This document shows, piece by piece, positions 9,219-18,373 of a stretch of 64,000 nt of DNA. Under the pieces are notes generated by a model. It worked only from the letters and a program-made list of their open reading frames with translations, ran no database searches and was not told where the DNA came from. This stretch comes from Oscillospiraceae bacterium. GTDB taxonomy: Bacteria > Bacillota > Clostridia > Oscillospirales > Ruminococcaceae. The translations under genes and the position numbers were made by a program. Within the stretch, counting starts at the first letter, position 1; every line of letters begins with the position of its first letter. The stretch spans positions 1 to 64,000 of the forward strand of contig JAGAJN010000018.1 of the NCBI GenBank assembly GCA_017828975.1, given 5' to 3'.

Positions 9219-9363
9219 ATGACATTCAAAAACAGCAGCAATTTGTTTAGCAGCTTCTATGACCGCCTGCGGAAGCAGTTCCGACGACGGAGAACACGGC
9301 TATCTCCTTGAAGAGGAAACCACAACAGCATTTATGGGCGGTCTTTGCGGGCAAAAATACTAA
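9219..9363 (+). pseudogene. Short lipoprotein remnant, frameshifted in an A-run
   Basis: After a promoter and an AAAAGGAAA ribosome site, ATG 9219 opens MTFKNSS and soon stops at a TGA. In the next frame the same stretch reads ICLAASMTACGSSSDDGE, a hydrophobic segment ending in a lipobox (MTAC), an Asp/Glu/Ser linker, and a stop at 9361. Removing one A from the run near 9228-9232 would join them as MTFKTAAICLAASMTACG, a normal lipoprotein signal peptide. Even when repaired it encodes only about 47 residues, so it is either a broken 5' end of a larger lost lipoprotein or a small lipoprotein with a sequencing or phase-variable frameshift. A terminator follows at 9422. Confidence 0.5.
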
Positions 9364-9421
9364 TCCCTCATTAAAGTGCAAAAAATCGAAGATTTCAAAA
9401 TCTTCACAAAACCCATATACG

Positions 9422-9444
9422 CAAGCTTTTGCTTGATTTTTTTT
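9422..9444 (+). terminator. Terminator after the lipoprotein remnant
   Basis: CAAGC-TTTT-GCTTG followed by A and eight T. A second small hairpin (GAAGATT/AATCTTC) lies just upstream near 9389-9406. Confidence 0.7.
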
Positions 9445-9456
9445 CCACTTTATAAT
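9429..9456 (+). promoter_or_regulatory. Probable promoter of the GH43 gene
   Basis: TTGCTT, 16-base spacer, TATAAT. The -35 box overlaps the upstream terminator stem; GH43 starts 33 bases after the -10. Confidence 0.5.
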
Positions 9457-9488
9457 CGGAATTAGTATATAGAAAGGCGGTAAATATT

Positions 9489-10829
9489 ATGAATCCATAT
9501 CTTCCAAATTATGAGTATATCCCCGACGGCGAACCGAGAGTTTTCGGTGACAGAGTATATGTCTACGGTTCCCACGACAGATCAGGTTCGGACAGCTTCT
9601 GCGATTTTGTTCTGAAATGCTGGAGCGCACCCGTAAACGACCTTACCAAATGGGTCTGCCACGGCGATATTTTCCATACAAAAGCAGACAGAGATCACCC
9701 CTCGGACATCGACTGGAACGGCGACAATACTTTCCTTTTCGCTCCCGATGTTGTCAGGGGCGTTGACGGAAAATACTATCTTTACGCATACATTGTAAAC
9801 GCAAAGGGTTGTGTTGCCGTCAGCGACAAGCCCGAGGGACCATTCAAGCTTGTTTCCAAATACAAGTACACCATTCCCGACGAGGTCTGCTGCAACGGCT
9901 GGTTCATTGACCCGGGTGTTCTCGTGGACGACGACGGCAGGACATATATCTACTGCGGCTTTGAGCGGTCTTTTCTTGCCGAAGTAAACAGTGAAAATAT
10001 GTATGAGATAATTGACGGCAGCTGCATTGAACATTTTATCCCATGCACCGAAACAGAAGAAGGCGGATTTTCCGAAAAGGAATCGCTTTTCTATGAAGCC
10101 TGCTCGCCCCGAAAAATAAACGGCACCTATTATATGATATATTCCCCGAAACAAGGCAGCCGTCTTGCCTATGCCACCTCGGACAGTCCCACAGGGCCGT
10201 ACACCTATCGGGGATATATTGTTGACAACGGTGTTGATTATCCCGGTGGAAACAATCACGGTTCTGTTGCCTGCATAAACGGTCAGTGGTATATTTTCTA
10301 TCACCGTATGACGAACGGCACAATTATGTCAAGAAGAGGCTGCGTCGAGAAGATCGAGATACTTCCGGACGGCACTATCCCGCCCGTTGAAATGACATCT
10401 CTCGGCTTCGAGGACAGCCTTAATCCTTATGAAATTACTCCCGCTGATATTGCCTGCGTGCTGAAAGGAAGCGCATTTATTACCGAAAGAAATGTGTTTG
10501 ACAGAGCCGTTATCAACATACAGGACGGCGATGTTATCGGCTATAAATACTTCGATTTCGGCGAGGATAATTCAAGCAAAACCATGGAATTTGCCGCAAA
10601 GATCAGAGGAATGGGCTGCGACTGTCATATACACATTTTTGCAGACGATGAGGAAATAGGCGTTTGTGACATCGGGCAGGACGGCGGCATGGTAAAAACC
10701 GTTGTAAAAGCCGTTACGGGCAGACACGCCGTTTATTTCAAAATATCCACCGATTACAGCGGCTGGACAGCGGATTACTTCAAGGGCAGAAGCCTTTTTG
10801 AACTTTCCGAATTTGTGTTTATGAAATAG
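9489..10829 (+). CDS. GH43 family glycoside hydrolase (xylosidase/arabinofuranosidase type)
   Basis: A 446-residue protein without a signal peptide, so a cytoplasmic enzyme acting on imported oligosaccharides. The five-bladed propeller spans about residues 1-310 with the expected acidic triad: a candidate base Asp13 (YIPDGEPRVFGDRVYVYGSH), Asp141 in FIDPGVLVDDDG, and the acid Glu203 in FYEACSPRKINGTYYMIYS. Residues about 320-446 form a beta-rich C-terminal module of the kind that accompanies many GH43 enzymes (xylan-binding, CBM6-like). AGAAAGGCGG precedes ATG 9489. Hemicellulose side-chain or backbone cleavage is expected; exact specificity cannot be told from motifs. Its 3' end overlaps the convergent FIST-EAL gene by 11 bases. 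Confidence 0.85.
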   Translation: MNPYLPNYEYIPDGEPRVFGDRVYVYGSHDRSGSDSFCDFVLKCWSAPVNDLTKWVCHGDIFHTKADRDHPSDIDWNGDNTFLFAPDVVRGVDGKYYLYAYIVNAKGCVAVSDKPEGPFKLVSKYKYTIPDEVCCNGWFIDPGVLVDDDGRTYIYCGFERSFLAEVNSENMYEIIDGSCIEHFIPCTETEEGGFSEKESLFYEACSPRKINGTYYMIYSPKQGSRLAYATSDSPTGPYTYRGYIVDNGVDYPGGNNHGSVACINGQWYIFYHRMTNGTIMSRRGCVEKIEILPDGTIPPVEMTSLGFEDSLNPYEITPADIACVLKGSAFITERNVFDRAVINIQDGDVIGYKYFDFGEDNSSKTMEFAAKIRGMGCDCHIHIFADDEEIGVCDIGQDGGMVKTVVKAVTGRHAVYFKISTDYSGWTADYFKGRSLFELSEFVFMK

Positions 10830-13293
10830 TTTTAATGTCGGTCACATCAGCGTTTTCCCAAGGCTGCGGTTTAGAAAAATAATAACCCTGGGAGTATCTG
10901 ATGCCCATTTCTTCAATAATGGCCTGTATCTTCTCATTTTCAACAAATTCGGCGATCACCTGCTTTTGCTGATTGCCGCACCAGCTTGTGATGATCCCCA
11001 CAAACTGCATGCACTTTTCATCATCACAGATGGAACGGATAATTTCACCGTCAATTTTCAAGAAATCAGCGTCAATTCTGATAATGTGCATAAGATTTGA
11101 AAATCCGCTGCCGAAATCGTCAATAGCTATCTTTGCATTTTTTTCGTGTATTCTGTCGGCAAATTCCTTTATGTACTGATAATCGGTGACCTCCTCCGAT
11201 TCCACCAGCTCAAAAATAAAATTCTCGGGGTGAGCGGCTTTGTTCAGATATTGGAATATTATCTTTATCATTTCACGGTCGTAAATATCACGGACATTGA
11301 GATTTACAGTCACTTTTACATCGCTGTCAATAAACATTTTCATTACTTTTTTTACCATAGCGACCGACAGCAGCTCGTAAAGATCATACTTTTTTGCAAT
11401 GGGCAGAAACTGATTCGGAAAATATATTTTACCGCTTTTATCCGGTATTCTCATCAGCGATTCGTACAGCCCGAAGCGCTTTTCAATGTTATCGTAAATA
11501 CCCTGAAAATACGGCACCACACGTTCCTCCGAAAGTGCGTCCCTGATGACTTGAAGAATGTGTATTTCCTCCGTTTTATCCATTATACTGTCGGCTATTT
11601 GTTCGTATTTTACAAAGGGCATATTATGCTCGAAACCGTATTGCAGCGCCGTTTCCGCATGGTGAAGCGGCTCATTTTTATCCTCCACAACAGCACATTG
11701 ATAGGACAGCCGAACGTCGCTTAAAGAGATAGAATTAAGATACCTGAGCGTGCTCTCTGCAATTTTTTCAAACTCATTGCTGCTGATATTATCGTCGGCA
11801 GCAATAAGCAGGGACGAGGTCTCATAGCTGTAAATATGGACGATCCCGCACTCATTAAGCCTTGCGGAAACATTACCGTAAACCTTTTTAAGTTCCTCAA
11901 AGATCTCCTTGCGTCCTACGAACAGCTTGACCATTTTTTCGTTGCACAGAGCATACAGAGCGATCTTATTCAGATGTATTTTTTCTCTTTCACCGAGATA
12001 ACAAAACTGATTATCAAGTCCCAGCGCTTCATTTCGCAGAAGAGAATTTTTTATCTTGTTCTGCTGAGTTTCCAGCTGTTCGTTCAGCTGTCTGTTTCCC
12101 GATGCAAGCAGGTAATTAACCGCCTTGACATTGTTCTGACGAATTGCGGAGGAGTCGGAAAAATCTCTGCTCCTGAGAGGAATATGAGCGTTTTCATTTT
12201 CCGAAAGACAGGCAACGGCAAAAGTAAAGTTTGCAAAATAATTCTTGTTTTCTCTGCAAACGATCTCCCCCGACAGCAGTGCGCCGCTGATGTTGGTGGC
12301 TGTAAACTGCTCCGTTTCCCATCTTGCACAGCTGTGCATTACTATCATTCTCGACTGACAATCATACGCAAAAAGCAGTTCCGAAGGAGCTTCTTTCAGC
12401 GCCATATAGACCGTCCGCATTTCGCCCAATGTTTTCTGGGGGTTAAAATATCCCGAATAAATTCTCGAACCGCTTGGAAGCTCGCAGGAAAGCTCAAGCT
12501 GCTCTTCTTTTTTGTGTTCGTATTTCACAAAATACGGTATCCGTATATCTTCTTCCCTGATTATCGGGAATAAAACAGAAAGCTCGGGGTCATTTTCAAG
12601 CTCAGATTTATCGAGAAATTCCGAATACCACTTTGCACCGCTCACTCCGTCGATCTTTTCAATACAGCATTTACGTGATTTTGTGACAGTGCAGCTTTTT
12701 CCCGAATTGTCGGCACCGCATACGAAATCTTCATAAACAAAAAGATCGTCAGAAGATATAAATGCTGCCGAAACTGCTTTTTCGGATGCCCTGCCGCCCG
12801 CAAGCACATAGGAACGGCTTTTCTTCGCCTTATACCCTGCCGAACCGCCCAGCATTTTTACTCCCGGAGCTTTTTCATTTATCAGGTCGGCAAGCATTAT
12901 TCCCTTGGTAAATCCTGCCGGAAGAAAGATAAGCAGAAATCCGCTTCTGCCTTTAATAAGCTTTTCGGAAAGCTCAGAGCATATTTGCTTTTCGTTTTTC
13001 GTTCTGTCGATGAGAATGGAATCAATTTCGCATTTATCAAAGGTAGTGATCGACACAAGGCAGGAATCGGGAATTATTTTTCCGTCAAGTATGACCCCCG
13101 GTGTGGAACAGCCGATTATTTTGGCGTTTGGCAGAAGACCGCTTATCTCTGCCGACAATGAACTCATTTCCTCCGCTGAATGGACCGAGCTGTGTATTCG
13201 AATAAGCGCATGTTTGCTTCTGTCAATTCCTGTGCCGCTCAGAAAAATATCAAATTTCTGCTTGTTTTTATAAAGGTGATTATATACTTTCAT
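10819..13293 (-). CDS. FIST-sensor EAL-domain protein (c-di-GMP phosphodiesterase type)
   Basis: An 824-residue soluble protein. Residues about 20-210 match a FIST N domain (LSAEISGLLPNAKIIGCSTP), followed by FIST C to about 390; FIST domains are thought to bind small ligands such as amino acids. A linker and a vestigial GGDEF-like region (about 440-570) lead to an EAL domain (about 585-820). The signature is ESL (Glu611-Leu613) instead of EAL, while the downstream motifs NLNVRD, FELVESEEV, IAIDDFGSGFSNL and DFLKIDG look intact, so phosphodiesterase activity is plausible. No transmembrane segment is seen. It is monocistronic and convergent with GH43. Confidence 0.85.
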   Translation of the reverse strand: MKVYNHLYKNKQKFDIFLSGTGIDRSKHALIRIHSSVHSAEEMSSLSAEISGLLPNAKIIGCSTPGVILDGKIIPDSCLVSITTFDKCEIDSILIDRTKNEKQICSELSEKLIKGRSGFLLIFLPAGFTKGIMLADLINEKAPGVKMLGGSAGYKAKKSRSYVLAGGRASEKAVSAAFISSDDLFVYEDFVCGADNSGKSCTVTKSRKCCIEKIDGVSGAKWYSEFLDKSELENDPELSVLFPIIREEDIRIPYFVKYEHKKEEQLELSCELPSGSRIYSGYFNPQKTLGEMRTVYMALKEAPSELLFAYDCQSRMIVMHSCARWETEQFTATNISGALLSGEIVCRENKNYFANFTFAVACLSENENAHIPLRSRDFSDSSAIRQNNVKAVNYLLASGNRQLNEQLETQQNKIKNSLLRNEALGLDNQFCYLGEREKIHLNKIALYALCNEKMVKLFVGRKEIFEELKKVYGNVSARLNECGIVHIYSYETSSLLIAADDNISSNEFEKIAESTLRYLNSISLSDVRLSYQCAVVEDKNEPLHHAETALQYGFEHNMPFVKYEQIADSIMDKTEEIHILQVIRDALSEERVVPYFQGIYDNIEKRFGLYESLMRIPDKSGKIYFPNQFLPIAKKYDLYELLSVAMVKKVMKMFIDSDVKVTVNLNVRDIYDREMIKIIFQYLNKAAHPENFIFELVESEEVTDYQYIKEFADRIHEKNAKIAIDDFGSGFSNLMHIIRIDADFLKIDGEIIRSICDDEKCMQFVGIITSWCGNQQKQVIAEFVENEKIQAIIEEMGIRYSQGYYFSKPQPWENADVTDIKTIS

Positions 13294-13513
13294 ATTTTTT
13301 CTTCTTTCGTTTGTTTTATTAAAAACCGATTGATATTATATTGCACTTTTGTAAAATTCATTATCAGGCAAATGTAAAATTTGCAAAAAGTCCCGCACAC
13401 CAAGGCTTGTATTACGATTTTACTCAGATTTTACATTAACTTGATTTCAGATTCCACATAGTTGATTTAAAATTACAACGTTAGAATAAAATCAGGTAAT
13501 GTGGAGGAAATTT

Positions 13514-15250
13514 ATGAACGAGAATATTAAGGTGATTTTCGGGCTTGTGGGAGGGCTTGCAATGTTCCTTTACGGAATGAACAGCATGAGCGACGCTCTC
13601 CAGAAGGCTGCGGGAGAAAAAATGAAAAAGGTGCTGAGCTTTCTGACGAAAAATCCCATAATGGGCGCTCTTGCAGGTGCGCTTGTTACAGCAGTTCTGC
13701 AAAGCAGCTCGGCTACAACCGTAATGGTCATCGGATTTGTCAGCGCAGGACTTATGACTCTGCCGCAGGCTATCTCCGTTATTTTCGGTGCAAATATCGG
13801 TACAACAATGACGGCTCAGCTTATGGCATTTAAGATAAGCAACTACATTTATCCAATAATTTTTATCGGATTTATGCTGTACTTTGTGTCCAAAAGCGAA
13901 AAGGTGAAAAATATAGGAATGGTCATCTTCTCGTTCGGACTGCTTTTCGAGGGTATCGAAATAATGGGCGGAGTTATGAAGCCGCTGGCGGGAAGTCCCA
14001 TATTCACCGACCTTATGGGCAAGGTGGCTGAAATACCCGTGCTCGGAATACTTCTCGGTGCGGTCATGACCGTTGTGGTGCAGAGCAGCTCCGCAACGAT
14101 AGCTGTTCTCCAGAATTTTGCTTCACAGGCAGGCCCCGACGGAGTCACAAGCGTTATCGGACTTGCGGGAGCTATACCCATTCTGCTGGGCGACAACATC
14201 GGTACGACCATTACAGCACTTCTTGCATCTATCGGACAGTCAAAAAATGCAAAGCGCACAGCTATTGCACACAGCGTATTCAATATCAGCGGAAGTATTC
14301 TCTTTGCTTTTCTTATCCCTGTGCTTGCAAAATTCGTTCAGTATATTTCACCCAAGGGCAACGAGGTTGATGTTATTGCAAGGCAGATCGCAAATGCACA
14401 CACAACCTTCAATATTGTCTGCACGATCATCTGGCTGCCGCTTATTCCGATAATGGTAAAAATCGTCATGTTTATCGTAAGGGGCGAGGACAAGAATGTT
14501 TTTGCGGATTCAAAGCCCAGATTTCTTGATGAAAAGCTTATCGGTCAGCCTGTTGCGGCAATGTTTCTTGTTTCAGAGGAGATAAGACGTCTTTCGGAAT
14601 TCGGCGCAGAACTGCTTAAAAAAGCAAGAGCACTTTTTGAAAACGGAAACTCGGAGGTCGTTCGTGCTGATTTCGGCAGAGATTACGGCACCGTCAAAAA
14701 TCTTCACGACAGCATTTCCTCATACATAACCAAAATGCTTTCAAGCGGAAATCTTACCGAGGCACAGTCCGAACAGACGGCAGGACTTTTGTTTGTGACA
14801 AATAATATCGAGCGTATCTCCGACCGCTGCTTTGATATGTCGGTGGTCCTGAACAAGCTTTACGGCAGAAAAAAAGCATTGTCAAAATCGGCGGTCTCCG
14901 AGCTTGGAGAGTGCTTTGATATTGCAGATGAAATTTTTGAAAAAGCTATGCTGTCGGTGGAAAACGGCGATGAGGACGCTGTAAAAAAGGTATCAAAAAG
15001 TAAGGATAAAATGCGCAAAACACAGAAAAAGCTCAGCAAGGCTCATCTGTCAAGAGTGAAAAAGCAGGACTGCGATGCCGCTCTTACTCCCGATTATGCG
15101 GAGATACTTCACAGCCTTGACAGAATTGCGGATAACTGCATAGGAATTGCCGAGGAAGCGTCGGATAACATCTCCTTCGTTGACCTGAAAGCGGAAGCGG
15201 AATCTGTGGAAGAGAATATCTTCGGAGGTGCTCAATGCGTAACCGTCTGA
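13514..15250 (+). CDS. Na+/phosphate cotransporter with PhoU-like tail
   Basis: A 578-residue NptA/NaPi-II type carrier. Two inverted membrane repeats each contain the hallmark QSSSAT motif (LQSSSATTVMVIGF near residue 60 and VVQSSSATIAVLQNF near 195), and TIGTTMTA / NIGTTITA elements follow. From about residue 340 a cytoplasmic helical PhoU-like domain is present. I set the start at ATG 13514, behind GTGGAGGAAA, rather than the in-frame ATG at 13499 that overlaps the ribosome site. It begins a three-gene operon with a PstS-like lipoprotein (16-base overlap) and polyphosphate kinase, so its likely job is phosphate uptake feeding polyphosphate synthesis. Confidence 0.9.
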   Translation: MNENIKVIFGLVGGLAMFLYGMNSMSDALQKAAGEKMKKVLSFLTKNPIMGALAGALVTAVLQSSSATTVMVIGFVSAGLMTLPQAISVIFGANIGTTMTAQLMAFKISNYIYPIIFIGFMLYFVSKSEKVKNIGMVIFSFGLLFEGIEIMGGVMKPLAGSPIFTDLMGKVAEIPVLGILLGAVMTVVVQSSSATIAVLQNFASQAGPDGVTSVIGLAGAIPILLGDNIGTTITALLASIGQSKNAKRTAIAHSVFNISGSILFAFLIPVLAKFVQYISPKGNEVDVIARQIANAHTTFNIVCTIIWLPLIPIMVKIVMFIVRGEDKNVFADSKPRFLDEKLIGQPVAAMFLVSEEIRRLSEFGAELLKKARALFENGNSEVVRADFGRDYGTVKNLHDSISSYITKMLSSGNLTEAQSEQTAGLLFVTNNIERISDRCFDMSVVLNKLYGRKKALSKSAVSELGECFDIADEIFEKAMLSVENGDEDAVKKVSKSKDKMRKTQKKLSKAHLSRVKKQDCDAALTPDYAEILHSLDRIADNCIGIAEEASDNISFVDLKAEAESVEENIFGGAQCVTV

Positions 15251-16071
15251 TATTGACCCTTGGTATCTGCGCCGTGCTGGCTCTCTCCTCCTGCTCCGTA
15301 AAAAATGAGCTGCCCGACCTTTCGGGAATGGGTGAGATAACCGCTATTTCCCGTGAGGAAGGCTCGGGAACGAGAGATGAATTTGAGAATATTATCGGTA
15401 CAAATTCAAGCGGTACAGTAAATATTGCACTATCCACCGCCGAGGTATCTGATATTATTTCGGGCGACAAAAATGCTGTCGGATATGCCGCATACAGCAC
15501 ATCTGAGCTGCCCGAAAGCGTAAAGGCTGTTTCCGTAAACGGCATATCCCCCACCGAGGAAAATATCGGCAGCGGAAAATATCCCTTGTGCAGAAGCTAT
15601 TATCTTGCATACACCGGAGAATTGTCCGCCGCTGAAACGGATTTCCTTGCGTATGTAATGAGTGCGGGACAGACTGTCGCAGATGAGGAATGTGCAGCCG
15701 TAAAGAAAAGCAGCAGCTTTCTGTCGGATAAATCGTCGGGGAAAATAAAAATATGCGGTTCCACATCAATGGCTCCCCTCATTGAAAAAATGGCAGAGAA
15801 CTACAAAAGCTATAATCCTAATGCAGTTATCGAAATAAACGCAACCGACTCCTCGGACGGACTAAATTCGGCTATACGAGGCGAGTGCGATATAGCTATG
15901 TCCTCCCGTGAGCTTACCGATTATGAAAACGAACTTCTCACCAAAAAAGCGGTGGCGAGGGACGGTATCGCAGTAATTGTTAATTCGGAAAATCCCGTTA
16001 AAAATCTTTCAGAGGAACAAATAAAGCAAATTTATGATAATAATGCGGAGAAATGGAGCGATCTAAAATGA
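15235..16071 (+). CDS. PstS-like phosphate-binding lipoprotein with swapped half-domains
   Basis: A 278-residue lipoprotein (signal peptide 1-19, lipobox LSSC, Cys20). It has all the hallmarks of PstS but in permuted order. The segment that is normally C-terminal comes first: SREEGSGTRDEF (39-50), VGYAAYSTS (82-90), YPLCRSYYLAYTG (116-128). The normally N-terminal half follows: GKIKICGSTSMAPL (169-182), AMSSREL (221-227), ARDGIAVIVN (241-250), and it ends in NNAEKWSDLK, which in ordinary PstS precedes the SGTR loop. Thus the chain is cut at the hinge and the original ends are joined by a Ser/Lys-rich linker (about 150-170). GGAGGTG precedes ATG 15235. No pst ABC genes are nearby; it is encoded between the Na/Pi carrier and PPK1. 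Confidence 0.85.
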   Translation: MRNRLILTLGICAVLALSSCSVKNELPDLSGMGEITAISREEGSGTRDEFENIIGTNSSGTVNIALSTAEVSDIISGDKNAVGYAAYSTSELPESVKAVSVNGISPTEENIGSGKYPLCRSYYLAYTGELSAAETDFLAYVMSAGQTVADEECAAVKKSSSFLSDKSSGKIKICGSTSMAPLIEKMAENYKSYNPNAVIEINATDSSDGLNSAIRGECDIAMSSRELTDYENELLTKKAVARDGIAVIVNSENPVKNLSEEQIKQIYDNNAEKWSDLK

Positions 16072-18155
16072 GCAAATCGGCGGTATGCGAAAAGCAGGTC
16101 TATATGAACAGGGAAATTTCCTGGCTGAAATTTAACGAGAGAGTTCTGGAGGAAGCGGAGAGCGAGAAAAATCCGCTCTGCGAAAGACTTTCCTTCGTGT
16201 CCATTTATCAGAGCAATCTGGACGAATTTTTTATGGTGAGAGTAGGTTCTCTTATCGACCAGATGCTTGTTGACAAAAATATTCGTGAAAACAAAACGGA
16301 TATGACTGCTGGAGAACAGCTTGATGCCGTTCTTGACAGGGTACACACCCTTAATGAACGAAAGGACATTGTTTACGGAAAGCTGATGGGCAGACTTGAG
16401 GAGCATAATGTAAGAATAGTCAATTTCAGAAACATTAACAAGAAGGAAAACGAGCATCTTGAAGAGTATTTTAATTCGGAAATTGCACCATTTCTTTCTC
16501 CCGTTATCGTGGGCGAAAGACAGCCCTTTCCGTTCCTCAAAAACAAGGATATTTATGCGGCTGCTGTCCTTGAAAAGAAAAGCGGAAAGAAGAAGATCGG
16601 CATAATTCCCTGCGGCAGCGGCGTTATTCCCCGTCTTATTGAAGTAGGCAAAAACAGCGGTACATATATCCTTTCCGAGGAGCTTATCCTGCATTTTGCG
16701 CCGCAGGTTTTCAAGGAATATACCGTAAAATCCAAGTCGCTGCTGAGAGTGACGAGAAATGCGGATATTGATGCAGATGCACTTTATGACGAGGACCTTG
16801 ATTATCGTGAATTTATGGCGGATATTATCAGGCAAAGAAAAAGACTTTCTCCCGTTCGTCTTGAGCTTTCAAGAGAGCTTGACGAGGAGATAGTTGAGAA
16901 GCTTTGCGGATATATGGACATTGAGCGGAAGTATGTTTTCCGTAATATTTCTCCCCTTGACCTTTCCTTTGTGTTTGAATTGCAGGACCGTCTGCGTCAG
17001 AGAGCCGAGCTTTTCTATCCCAAAAGAATACCCCAAAAATCGGCGCAGTTTATTGACGGCAGACCTATACTTGAACAGATAAAGGAAAAGGATAAGCTGC
17101 TTGCGTATCCCTTTGACAGTATAAAACCGTTCCTGAATATGCTTCACGAAGCGGCAGCCGACAAGGATGTTGTATCCATAAAAATGACTCTTTACCGAGT
17201 TGCAAAAAACAGCGAAGTGGTAAACGCACTTATCGAAGCCGCCGAAAACGGCAAGAACGTGCTTGTGCTTGTTGAACTGAAAGCCAGATTTGACGAGGAA
17301 AACAACATCGAATGGTCACGCCGCCTTGAAGCTGCGGGCTGTACGGTGATTTACGGTCTGAACGGCTTCAAGGTACATTCAAAGCTTTGCCTTATCACGA
17401 AAAATATTAACGGCAATCCCGAATATTACACTCAGATCGGCACGGGAAATTATAACGAAAAGACTTCCCGTATTTACACAGATCTGTCCCTTATGACCGC
17501 CGACAGCACTATCGGACGGAACGCCAACGACGTTTTCAACGCCCTTGCCTCCGACACGACGGTAAAAACCTCCGAGGCTCTTCTTGTTGCGCCCAATTGT
17601 CTGCAAAACAAAGTAATTGAAATGATAGATGAGCAGATAGCTCTTGCCGAAAAAGGTGAGGAAGCGTATATCGGCGTGAAGATAAATTCCCTCACCGACA
17701 AGACCATAATCGACGAGCTTATCAAGGCTTCAAAGGCGGGGGTCAAAATCGAGCTTGCCGTCAGAGGAATATGCTGCCTTATCCCCGGTGTTCCCGGCGA
17801 AACGGATAATATCAGGGTGATAAGCGTTGTGGGACGTTTCCTTGAACATTCGAGGATCTACATCTTCGGCAAGGGCGAAGCTGCAAAGGTTTATATTGCG
17901 TCGGCTGATTTTATGACCAGAAACACCCTCCGCAGAGTTGAGGTCGCAGCACCCGTTTATGACGACAGCATAAGAGAGCAGATAGTTTATATGTTTGACA
18001 GGATAATGTCCGACAATGTTCAGGCAAGAGAAATGAAAAGCGACGGAAATTATGTCCGTGTGGAAAATGACAATGAAAAGCTGAACAGTCAGGAGCATTT
18101 CTACGACAAGGCTTACGAACAGGCTCAGACTGCGGAAATGATAAGCGGAAATTAA
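16068..18155 (+). CDS. ppk1: Polyphosphate kinase 1 (first copy)
   Basis: A 695-residue PPK1 that makes polyphosphate from ATP. The N domain opens with YMNREISWLKFNERVLEEA; the two catalytic histidines are His437 in FKVHSKLCLI (autophosphorylated residue) and His594 in FLEHSRIYIF. The tail TRNTLRRVEVAAPVYD is typical. I chose ATG 16068, nine bases after GGAG and forming an ATGA overlap with the stop of the PstS-like gene; the in-frame ATG 16053 has poor spacing. Third gene of the phosphate operon, followed by a strong terminator. A second full-length copy lies at 34307-36418. Confidence 0.95.
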   Translation: MSKSAVCEKQVYMNREISWLKFNERVLEEAESEKNPLCERLSFVSIYQSNLDEFFMVRVGSLIDQMLVDKNIRENKTDMTAGEQLDAVLDRVHTLNERKDIVYGKLMGRLEEHNVRIVNFRNINKKENEHLEEYFNSEIAPFLSPVIVGERQPFPFLKNKDIYAAAVLEKKSGKKKIGIIPCGSGVIPRLIEVGKNSGTYILSEELILHFAPQVFKEYTVKSKSLLRVTRNADIDADALYDEDLDYREFMADIIRQRKRLSPVRLELSRELDEEIVEKLCGYMDIERKYVFRNISPLDLSFVFELQDRLRQRAELFYPKRIPQKSAQFIDGRPILEQIKEKDKLLAYPFDSIKPFLNMLHEAAADKDVVSIKMTLYRVAKNSEVVNALIEAAENGKNVLVLVELKARFDEENNIEWSRRLEAAGCTVIYGLNGFKVHSKLCLITKNINGNPEYYTQIGTGNYNEKTSRIYTDLSLMTADSTIGRNANDVFNALASDTTVKTSEALLVAPNCLQNKVIEMIDEQIALAEKGEEAYIGVKINSLTDKTIIDELIKASKAGVKIELAVRGICCLIPGVPGETDNIRVISVVGRFLEHSRIYIFGKGEAAKVYIASADFMTRNTLRRVEVAAPVYDDSIREQIVYMFDRIMSDNVQAREMKSDGNYVRVENDNEKLNSQEHFYDKAYEQAQTAEMISGN

Positions 18156-18162
18156 AAATACC

Positions 18163-18207
18163 GAGGCTTTAAACGTTAAGAAAAAATACGTTTAAAGCCT
18201 CTTTTTT
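18163..18207 (+). terminator. Terminator of the phosphate operon
   Basis: GAGGCTTTAAACGT pairs perfectly with ACGTTTAAAGCCTC (14 bp), then six T. Confidence 0.9.
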
Positions 18208-18273
18208 GCCGCTCTGCGAAAATGCGGAAGGACCAATATTCTCCTTATCCGCACAAGTGATAAAAACGCATCG

Positions 18274-18302
18274 TTGACAAAAAGTCATGCCAATGATATA
18301 AT
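18274..18302 (+). promoter_or_regulatory. Consensus promoter of the MFS gene
   Basis: TTGACA, 17-base spacer, TATAAT; a leader of about 65 bases to ATG 18374. Confidence 0.85.
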
Positions 18303-18373
18303 AATATGGTATTCGTATATTTTGCTTGAAAGCCTTATTTCCCGCATTTAAAGCCGAAAGGAACATCAATAAA

